This document shows, in pieces, positions 55,787 to 64,000 of a DNA stretch of 64,000 bases. Numbering within the stretch: position 1 is the stretch's first letter; each line of letters starts with the position of its first letter. Under the pieces are notes generated by a model that searched no databases, was not told where the DNA came from, and saw only the letters and a program-made list of their open reading frames with translations. Source of the stretch: Lepas anatifera (Eukaryota > Arthropoda > Thecostraca > Lepadidae); assembly GCA_034440635.1 (NCBI GenBank), contig JAOTON010000978.1:124001-188000 (forward strand), in the 5' to 3' direction. Made by a program: the position numbers and the translations under genes.

Positions 55787-57794
55787 GGGTGGGACTTAAC
55801 GGCGGAAAAGACCTCCGGAAAAGCCCATACTCCACAACCATAGCAGCTAGAGACTTAAGGTTTTCACCAAAAAATTTCAAAAAATCTAACTAAGAGGTTT
55901 TTCTGAGTTTCATAACTTTCCTTACATTAACAACAACGTTATAACGTAAAACGTTACTTTTTGGCCTGCGGAAAAGCCCATACTCCGCAACCATAGTAGC
56001 TGGCGACTCGCCGTTTTCACTAATAGAATCAGCGTGGTCCAAAACGTGGTATTCTTGAGTTTCATGTTGATCCCACGGTAAATAACAACGTTATAACGTA
56101 AAACGTTACTTTTGGCCCTGCGGAAAAGCCCATGCTCCGCAACCATAGTAGCTGGCGACTCGCCGTTTTCACTAATAGAATCAACGTGGTCCAAAACGTG
56201 GTATTCTTGAGTTTCATGTTGATCCCGCGGTAAATAACAACGTTATAACGTAAAACGTTACTTTTGGCCCTGCGGAAAAGCCCATGCTCCGCAACCATAG
56301 TAGCTGGCGACTCGCCGTTTTCACTAATAGAATCAGCGTGGTCCAAAACGTGGTATTCTTGAGTTTCATGTTGATCCCGCGGTAAATAACAACGTTATAA
56401 CGTAAAACGTTACTTTTGGCCCTGCGGAAAGCCCATGCTCCGCAACCATAGTAGCTGGCGACTCACCGTTTTCACTAATAGAATCAGCGTGGTCCAAAAC
56501 GTGGTATTCTTGAGTTTCATGTTGATCCCGCGGTAAATAACAACGTTATAACGTAAAACGTTACTTTGGCCCTGCGGAAAGCCCATGCTCCGCAACCATA
56601 GTAGCTGGCGACTCGCCGTTTTCACTAATAGAATCAGCGTGGTCCAAAACGTGGTATTCTTGAGTTTCATGTTTATCCTGCCGTAAATAACAACAGTATA
56701 ACGTAAAACGTTACTTTTGGCCCTGCGGAAAAGCCCATGCTCCGCAACCATAGTAGCTGGTGACTCATCGTTTTCACTAATAGAATCAGCGTGGTCCAAA
56801 ACGTGGTATTATTGAGTTTCATGTTGATCCCGCGGTAAATAACAACGTTATAACGTAAAACGTTACTTTTGCCCTGCGGAAAAGCCCATGCTCCGCAACC
56901 ATAGTAGCTGGCGACTCGCCGTTTTCACTAATAGAATCAGTGTGGTCCAAAACGTGGTATTCTTGGTTGCAGAGCATGGGCTACTATGGTTGCGGAGCAT
57001 GGGCTTTTCCGCAGGGCAAAAGTAACATTTTACGTTATAACGTTGTTATTTACCGCGGGATCAACATGAAACTCAAGAATACCACGTTTTGGACCACGCT
57101 GATTCTATTAGTGAAAACGGCGAGTCGCCAGCTACTATGGTTGCGGAGCATGGGCTTTTCCGCAGGGCCAAAAGTAACGTTTTACGTTATAACGTTGTTA
57201 TTTACCGCGGGATCAACATAAAACTCAAGAATACCACGTTTTGCACGCTGATTCTATTAGTGAAAACGGCGAGTCGCTAGCTACTATGGTTGCGGAGCAT
57301 GGGCTTTTCGCGAGGCAAAAGTAACGTTTTACGTTATAACGTTGTTATTTACCGCGGGATCAACATGAAACTCAAGAATACCACGTTTTGGACCACGCTG
57401 ATTCTATTAGTGAAAACGGCGAGTCGCCAGCTACTATGGTTGCGGAGCATGGGCTTTTCCGCAGGGCCAAAAGTAACGTTTTACGTTATAACGTTGTTAT
57501 TTACCGCGGGATCAACATGAAACTCAAGAATACCACGTTTTGGACCACGCTGATTCTATTAGTGAAAACGGCGAGTCGCCAGCTACTATGGTTGCGGAGT
57601 ATGGGCTTTTCCGCAGGCCAAAAAGTAACGTTTTACGTTATAACGTTGTTGTTAATGTAAGGAAAGTTATGAAACTCAAAAAACCTCTTAGTTAGATTTT
57701 TTGAAATTTTTTGGTGAAAACCATAAGTCTCTAGCTGCTATGGTTACGGAGTATGGGCTTTTCCGCAGGTCTTTTCCGCCGTTAAGTCCCACCC
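55787..57794. mobile_element. 2.0-kb foldback element with satellite arms
   Basis: The ends GGGTGGGACTTAACGGCGGA and the inverse TCCGCCGTTAAGTCCCACCC are flanked by the same 8-mer, CTTCGAAA, at 55,779-55,786 and 57,795-57,802. The interior is about seven copies of a ~152-bp unit (…GCGGAAAAGCCCATGCTCCG…, …AACGTTATAACGTAAAACG…) followed by about five copies in inverse order, with the turn near 56,975. An 8-bp duplication of form nTnnnnAn fits hAT-type transposition; P-type elements also leave 8 bp. No transposase is encoded, and open frames inside are translations of the unit. The arms can fold into a giant hairpin. Confidence 0.85.
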
Positions 57795-57878
57795 CTTCGA
57801 AAGAGCAGCGTGCCACCATATCGGCCCAGAGTCCGTCACTGACCCGTGGTTGGTCCGGCTGTGGCAGAGTGAGGCGAC

Positions 57879-57985
57879 ATGGACTCTCGGCGCGGCTACA
57901 GCGCCTTCCGCGACTCTGACAGTGAGACGGACACTGACCAGGACGCCGACGACCGCCGACGGAGGCGCTACAAGGACTGCGTCGG
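57879..57985 (+). CDS. First coding exon of an unknown gene
   Basis: ATG in good context (GGCGACATGG) starts MDSRRGYSAFRDSDSETDTD then QDADDRRRRRYKDCVG; the exon ends at TCGG|GTGAGT, phase 2. The acidic Ser/Asp/Thr stretch followed by five arginines looks like a cytoplasmic N-terminus. There is no hydrophobic signal, so the product is probably not directly secreted. I do not recognise the family. The in-frame codon after the donor is TGA, so splicing at this first donor is needed to keep the frame. The foldback element ends 84 bp upstream, so it lies in the promoter or 5' UTR. No later exon could be identified in the window. Confidence 0.6.
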
Positions 57986-58690
57986 GTGAGTACGCTGCTA
58001 CATGGAGAACTGAATGGTTACTGCTCGAGTGGGTGCGCTGCTACACGGACTTCGTCGGGTGAGTACGCTGCTACACGGACTCCGTCGGGTGAGTACGCTG
58101 CTACATGGAGAACTGAATGGTTACTGCTCGAGTGGGTGCGCTGCTACACGGACTTCGTCGGGTGAGAACGCTGCTACACGGACTCCGTCGGGTGAGTACG
58201 CTGCTTCATGGACTCCGTCGGGTGGGTGCGCCGCTACACGGACTGCGTCGGGTGAGTACGCTGCTACACGGACTTCGTCGGGTGAGAACGCTGCTACACG
58301 GACTCCGTCGGGTGAGTACGCTGCTTCATGGACTCCGTCGGGTGGGTGCGCCGCTACACGGACTGCGTTGGGTGAGTACGCTGCTTCATGGAGAACTGAA
58401 TGGTTACTGCTCGAGTGGGTGCGCTGCTACACGGACTTCGTCGGGTGAGAACGCTGCTACACGGACTCCGTCGGGTGAGTACGCTGCTTCATGGACTCCG
58501 TCGGGTGGGTGCGCCGCTACACGGACTGCGTTGGGTGAGTACGCTGCTTCATGGACTCCGTCGGGTGGGTGCGCCGCTACACGGACTGCGTTGGGTGAGT
58601 ACGCTGCTACACGGACTCCGTCGGGTGATTGCGCCGCTACCAGGGCTGGGACGGGTGGGTGCGCTGCTACACGGACTGCGTCGCGTGCCG
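57986..58690 (+). repeat. 30-bp minisatellite made of 5' splice sites
   Basis: The unit GTGAGTACGCTGCTACACGG then ACTCCGTCGG repeats about 22 times, with variants GTGAGAACG and GTGGGTGCG and a longer insert containing GAACTGAATGGTTACTGCTC (four times). The source is the exon end CAAGGACTGCGTCGG plus its donor: each unit recreates CGTCGG|GTGAGT. It begins exactly at the exon border at 57,985. Confidence 0.92.
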
Positions 58691-61600
58691 ACGGGCCGAT
58701 TGTAGGTTTGAGTTACCGCTCGGCTTGTGTAAGTATACAATGTATGCGTATGCCGGCGCCGTTGCTGAGCCGCCGTGTGGTGGAGTCGTAAACGTAAAAT
58801 GTGACTGGGAAGTGCCCTTAAGCTATGGAATTGCTACGGTCAAACCACACACCAATGCTGCGTATTCAGACTGCCACTTTGGCTAACCAGTGTCACAATA
58901 AGTAACATGGACCTCACATTTCATCATGAGGGTTCATCAGCCCCGGGCTCGCTCGAACTTCTTTGTCCCTCACACTGACGGTGGTGTGCTCTGGGAATTG
59001 CTGTTGATGAATGGCAGCTTGACTGATGTCAAGTAATAATGACGGTTTTTAAACAGTGTCCAACTTCTGCCAGATGGCCAACACCCGTGTTGCAGGCTAT
59101 GCCAAACCGTCTGGCTTTCATGGATGGGACAAATACGAAGGGACCGGTACATTAGAATGATGGCTGGTCTATTGATTCACTTTCAATGGCAGACGTGTAC
59201 AAATATTTTCCATTGCATTTTATCTTATGGGTGTTGGGATCTGCATCTAACTCACCTCATTCAATACATAGCATCAGTGACGCCATAAACAAGGGTTCGC
59301 TTGCTTCTTTGTTTGGTTTCCGTTGCTGAACCCGCAGCCTTTCGATAAGGCTGAGTGGAATTCCTGGATGCCTGTCACTGCCACCCACCTCTGTGCACAC
59401 GTTTTTACCTGGGTTTTTTGTTTGGGCGGTTGTTTCGTTTTTAGGCCTTCGCTTTGCCTGTGCTATAATAGACTTGTGATTGCCCCGTCTTCCTGACTGG
59501 CTCCATCCAACGAATCATCGATATTCGTTACCTTGTTTTACGAAACAACGGGTCTGTTCCAGCGCCTCCTCAGAGAGAAAAAAAGATGAGAGGAACGTGA
59601 GGACGTTGGAGCAGGTGCGAAAATCGGTGTCCGCTGGAACAGACCAGAAGCGGATATCAGTCGTTTGCGACTGGCCAGCGCCAATATGGCGGGGGTGCCG
59701 AAGCTTAGGAATTATCTAAATTTTATTAAGGCCTCCCATGCTCACTTAATGTATTTTAGCGGAAATGGCACACGGAAAAAACAGCGGAAGCACAAACTAC
59801 CCACCAAAGCCCGTTTCTTACTGTAAAACGTTTTTTTGTTTTACTTATCAATTGAATTCGTGTGACAGAATTTTGGTACTTCTAATCTCCTCTGAAAAAC
59901 CACTTCTCGTGTAAGAGAAGATTGGAGGACGTGTGAGATTAGCTTGGAGGGGTTTTGATGATATTTAAGGAAGCGCTGGAACGGGCCAAAGGGAGTTTGG
60001 AGAGGTTAGAACAGGGTTGAGAAGGCGCTGCTGGAACATGCGTACCTTGTGTTGTAAGATTATACGATGACGCATATTTGTCGCTTGTTAGCTAGATTCT
60101 CTCGCCTAAACGGTTTTTTGTCGAGTCTTTACTTTTGACTCAGTGGCTTGCGTTGTGCTGTAAGATGCGACTTACGGCTCTTGTTTTAGGTCCGACCCGC
60201 TCCGTCCTTCGTGCACGGTATGTCTGTGAGTGTGACCACGTCTGCTGGGCCATTTGTGTGGATGCTGCGGGCTCAGCATGCCGGCGGATTAAACAGGTGC
60301 CGGTCTCTAACACACCGTTTTAGCCCATCCAAGCAGGCTCTGCAGTGAGATGGAGGAACAGTATTGCTCGAATTATTATTGTTTTTTTGCTCTTTGAACG
60401 GCCATGTGATATACCAAGACAAACCCAGCATTGCAGGAAGCAAGTTCCATTGAACAGTTCCTGGCGGCGAGTCACGGATCAGAAGGAAGTGCAGGGTTTG
60501 CGCTCTGAAATTCACTGTAGACTGACTATGGACGCTGTCTCGCCTCGGCGCAGTTGGTGACGGCGTCGCGGCGGGGTGTGGTGGCTTTCTGAACCGGGAG
60601 CTAACCTCCAGCAGCCTTCTCCTCGGCCGCCTTCTACCCCGATGGTAGTAAGGTGGTTAGTGTCGGCCTTGACACGGAACTTGACTATTTCACTGGCGCC
60701 GTTGTTATTGATAGTACGTACCTGATCGGTCCATAAAGCTATTCACGCACCTGTCCCGGGTCACGGAATCGCCTCGGGTTCCTGAAGCATTCCTCTGTTC
60801 CGTCTGGCCCGAGAAACCTAGATAGCCTCGCAAATGATCACACATACTCGCTTATGTATGATCTCGCCTATCATAGAGGTGTATGGATGTGAGAAGCAGT
60901 GTTCGGACACTACTGGCCACAACGATGCCGCCAAACTGGGAAAATTCCGTGCTAATTTTAATGTTTGGTGGTGCAATGACAAACAATGGTTGTAGACTCG
61001 TTTTTGGTTGAGGCTCCGCCGTTTATTTGTCACACATTGTTCAGCACCTCCAGAAAGTAGGGCTTAGTGTAGCTTACTCACTGGTTATATAAAACACTAA
61101 GTACTGGTAGATTCCTTTAATGTTGTTCGTGCTTGCACATTTCATTACATCCTTGCACCACTTCGTTCACGTATCCCTACATTTCATTACGTTCAAGAAG
61201 CCTCGTGACACTCCATACATTTATTTGAGTTGGTAACAGGCTTATGGTATTTTATTTCTGTTGAAAATTTTATCGGAGCTTGTATGCTTTCAGTTATCCT
61301 TTTTAATGCAAAATGGCCTAGATGGCCTAAATGGCCAAAATGGCCTAGAGCCCAGATACTCCAATGATGACGATGAGGGTAGAGAGTAGGGTTGGCAGCA
61401 GCCGGCAGAAAGTGGTTTAAACCACTGGTTTAAACCGGTTTAAACCGGCTGGCATAAACCCGGTGGCAAAAAGTGGCAAAAACTATGAAATACTAAATAT
61501 TAACTAATATTCGCATTGGATATGAATGTAAGGGCATCTTCTGTTGTGAAAACGTATCTTTATGTGTATTGTAAGGCTTTAGCACTCTCTTCTTCCAATT

Positions 61601-62463
61601 TATTGCACTACTTCAATAATCTGTTCGAACCGAACGGTCTTTTATAGCTGGTCTAACCCATTGGCAGATCCATGGGGGGGAAGAGGCCAGCCCTCCAAAG
61701 TCTAAGATAGTATTTTTACCCCCTCCCCCCAACAGCCGGCTGCAAGAAATTTTAGAAGCAGTCTTGTTCGTTTGGTATGTATCTACTTGCCACTTCTGAA
61801 CTAGTTAAAACTTACCAGCTTTCATTTAGACCGTGACATTTTTTGTTCATCGGATTTTTGCCGATCAGTTTGCCCCGCCCCCAAACGGACCACCTGGATC
61901 CCCCATTGACCTCACCATTCTGATATGAAGGGTTTTTTTTACAATGAATGAAGTGTTGTTGCTTCTGATGTTAGTTAGGAACGGGTACATACATTTCAGA
62001 TGACGCCACAAGTGAAATACCACATCACAAATGTAGGTATGTCAATATAAAGATTTGTTCTCTAATTGCAAGGTATTTAACAACAGTTTGGCCCTTTCAA
62101 CCTTATTTTATCTACTAGAATCTGTCACGAGTCGGTACCAAGTCGGTGATCCATTCAGTGGTACACACTAAATCAGCTATTGATAGCGTCATCAGTGCGA
62201 CTGTCAACAGTAGCCGTTTTCACAACGTGAATAAATTGAAATCAACCTTGGGTGTCTTTTGGTAGTTTTTTAACATTTCCCAAGCCAAAAAACCAGCGTT
62301 CATTTCAGTGAAACTATAGAAGTTTGAGAAATATACTTACCCAAAATTGAAAGCAATGACACTAAATATCTTGATTCTGAGCTTTTCCTGGCATTAAATT
62401 CAATAGATAAATCTAAATTAATGGATATATATTTTAGAAATATCCCAATATCTTGGGCGTCTT
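58691..62463. other. No recognisable gene; one hAT-like end
   Basis: Mostly ordinary sequence. At about 61,388 TAGGGTTGGCAGCAG with repeated GGTTTAAACCGGTTTAAACC looks like the end of a hAT-type MITE, but the inverse end is not in view. Palindromic GTTTAAACCA repeats make a local hairpin there. GCCCCGCCCCCAAACGG at 61,873 and the C-run at 61,720 are further decayed MITE-like pieces. Confidence 0.35.
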
Positions 62464-62498
62464 TTTGAAAAACCGACCTCCAGGGTCGGTTTTTCAAA
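62464..62498. repeat. Perfect 15-bp hairpin
   Basis: TTTGAAAAACCGACC and GGTCGGTTTTTCAAA are exact inverses separated by 5 nt (TCCAG). No mismatch in the stem. Its role is unknown; it may be part of a MITE or a structured RNA. Confidence 0.8.
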
Positions 62499-62949
62499 GA
62501 CACAAGCCTCTAGATCCCGTCTTTTCGGTCTCTAGATTTGTCTGGAGGGATTTTCAAAGGCTTCCATATGCAGGAAGGAATTTTGAGGTCGGTGACTTAT
62601 GCAGGACTTGCCCGCTTGACGTCACTGCCTACGTCATAGCCAAGAACCAATCATCGGACAGTATTCTGGGAGCAGCATGGCCGCGTTCAAGGCCCTAGAG
62701 AGAGAGGTCGCGTTCGGGGAACGTGTTCGGGATAAGTTTGTTCTCTAATGTTTCTTTTCTCACGGTATATGAGCTACGATCGTTATTGTACTGTGTTTAG
62801 GAACAAAAGTTAAATATTTGATTGAAATTATTTGATCGTTACCAATTTTTGCGGCAGTCAGGCAGGTACATTTTTCCCATCACCATACAGATCGGGGGTC
62901 AATTAAAGGGGCAGGTGCCCCTCCTATCGACCATCTGCGCCCCTGAATC

Positions 62950-63190
62950 ATAGGCGGATCCAGGATAGCCGATCGGGGGCACCTTTCGGTTGGCATCATC
63001 CAGACCAGGAGGGTGCCACTTTTGACCAAAAAACTATGAGGTGGGCGCCAAATCGTATCGGTGGGCGCCGATTTTCACATCCTGGGGAGGGGGGTGAGAA
63101 CCGACGTTTCAGGGCAGCGCTGTGACCATTTTAGGGGCGCCGAGCGTCAATCGGAGGGACACGTACCCCACCCCATGGATCTGCCTATGC
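62950..63190. mobile_element. GGCGGATCC-family MITE, clear ends
   Basis: CATAGGCGGATCCAGG at the left and CCATGGATCTGCCTATG at the right are inverse with two mismatches around ~240 bp. The interior carries GGTGGGCGCC and GACCATTTTAGGGGCGCCGA as in the copy at 44.6 kb. Non-coding. Confidence 0.65.
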
Positions 63191-63204
63191 CCTGGATGGT
63201 TACG

Positions 63205-63570
63205 GTGCCGCCTGAAGGTTTGATGGCGCCCCTGAAATGTCGCTTTTCACCTTTTCTCCAAATATGCGAAAATCGGCGCTCATTGTCAGGATTTTGCGCC
63301 CGCCTGAAATATTTTGCCAGTCCAAGGTGGCGCCCCTGGTCGGATGGCGCCCCCGGGAAGGCGCCGACATTGCCGATCGGGGACACCTTTCCAGTGGGCG
63401 CCACTTCTTGCCTGCAAAACTTTTCAGGTGGGCGCAAAACCCTATCGGTGGGCGCCGATTCTCGCATTCTAGGGGGTGGGAGCGACATTTCGGGGGCGCC
63501 ATTCAACTTTCAGGGGTTGCCATGACCATTTCAGATGGCGCCGAGGGTCCATCCTAACCCCCCAGATCCG
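63205..63570. mobile_element. Diverged second unit of GGCGGATCC-family MITE
   Basis: It repeats the interior of the preceding element twice over (CCTATCGGTGGGCGCCGATT, GGGGGCGCCATTCAACTTTC, GCGCCGAGGGTCCATCC) and ends CCCCCAGATCCGTGTACG, a worn terminus. Frames open on both strands reflect the GGCGCC-rich units. Confidence 0.5.
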
Positions 63571-63589
63571 TGTACGCGAGGTGACGGAA

Positions 63590-63862
63590 CTAGTGATGTG
63601 GGAGGTGACGGCACTGGTGAGGCGGGGGTGACGGCACTGGCAGGCCGGAGGCGGAGGCGACGGTGTTCGTGAGGCGCGAGGCGATGGATAGTTGGGGGGT
63701 GGGGGAAACCATGACGCCGTAGACTGCCATCGGCTCATCGAACAGTTGAGGCATCTCCTCCGTCGATATATCGCCGGTGTCACGTTCACGAGTGTGTCGA
63801 GGACTGACTGAATCGAGGGGGCCACCGCTGTTCCAGAGCCGCCGCAGGCTCGGGTTGGGCAT
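63590..63862 (-). CDS. Possible partial exon, minus strand
   Basis: A minus-strand frame reads LRRLWNSGGPLDSVSPRHTR, then ERDTGDISTEEMPQLFDEPM, a mixed-composition stretch that looks more protein-like than its surroundings. It runs into a Pro/His-rich repeat (GTGCCGTCACC units, 63,585-63,640). A competing frame is open over the same bases (63,469-63,981). No domain, and no firm splice sites; the window ends 119 bp further on. Confidence 0.22.
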   Translation of the reverse strand: MPNPSLRRLWNSGGPLDSVSPRHTRERDTGDISTEEMPQLFDEPMAVYGVMVSPTPQLSIASRLTNTVASASGLPVPSPPPHQCRHLPHH

Positions 63863-64000
63863 TGTACCACTGGCCCGGTTGGGCCACAGTTACCCAGGCG
63901 ACTACCGTTGCCGCACGCCCAGGTGGGGAAGCCGCCGGCACCGAATAACTTCTCACAATGCGGCGACCGGCAAGTTGCCACGCAATCTCAGTAGGCGGCA

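Noticed and set aside
56062..57660. Repeated frames containing NTTFWTTLILLVKTASRQLL
   Set aside because: Translation of the ~152-bp unit of the foldback element, seen in both orientations; not a gene.
58014..58791. Frames rich in GALLHGLRRV or AATRTPSGE
   Set aside because: By-products of the 30-bp splice-site minisatellite.

Overview
This is a eukaryotic window, most likely from an arthropod (a crustacean fits, but the species cannot be fixed from sequence alone). The evidence is a split, intron-containing gene with two six-cysteine chitin-binding type-2 (peritrophin-A, CBM14) domains of the cuticle-protein CPAP style, GT-AG splice junctions with matching phases, Penelope-like retroelements, tRNA-derived SINE and non-LTR remnants, hAT-like and TTAA-type DNA elements, and many minisatellites. 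There are no bacterial-type operons. Most of the 64 kb is repeats and intronic or intergenic DNA.

Layout. 1-16 kb is mainly repeats: a 30-bp minisatellite (2.5-3.8 kb), a 2.4-kb element with ~0.4-kb inverted ends (5.4-7.8 kb) holding a SINE and a dead reverse transcriptase, several copies of a repeat family packed with AGGTCA/TGACCT hexamers, and the 3' end of a non-LTR element (12.0-12.4 kb). A possible small secreted protein lies on the minus strand at 13.1-13.4 kb, and a possible signal-peptide exon at 16.7 kb. 18.9-22 kb carries a TTAA-flanked MITE and a decayed GAGCTGG-type tandem array.

23.2-29.9 kb is the most striking block: two nearly identical Penelope-like element (PLE) arrays in inverted orientation. 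Each has a partial copy at the centre and a full copy outside, and each ends in a (TA)n tract. One full copy has an intact 837-codon reading frame (reverse transcriptase plus GIY-YIG endonuclease). Every terminal repeat carries a hammerhead-ribozyme-like motif, four in all, whose predicted cut lies 3 nt before the element's ATG.

33.7-36.8 kb is a hAT-type element with a perfect 8-bp target duplication. 37.1-44.2 kb holds the chitin-binding gene, read here as seven plus-strand exons; its introns contain minisatellites that sit against the exon borders. 45.5 kb may be the first coding exon of another secreted protein. 46-51 kb is again repeats. At 55.8-57.8 kb a 2.0-kb foldback element, flanked by an 8-bp duplication, lies 84 bp before the first coding exon of an unknown gene (57,879-57,985). 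That exon's 5' splice site has been amplified into a 30-bp minisatellite.

The exon models come from reading frame, splice consensus and phase by eye. Transcript data would be needed to confirm them.
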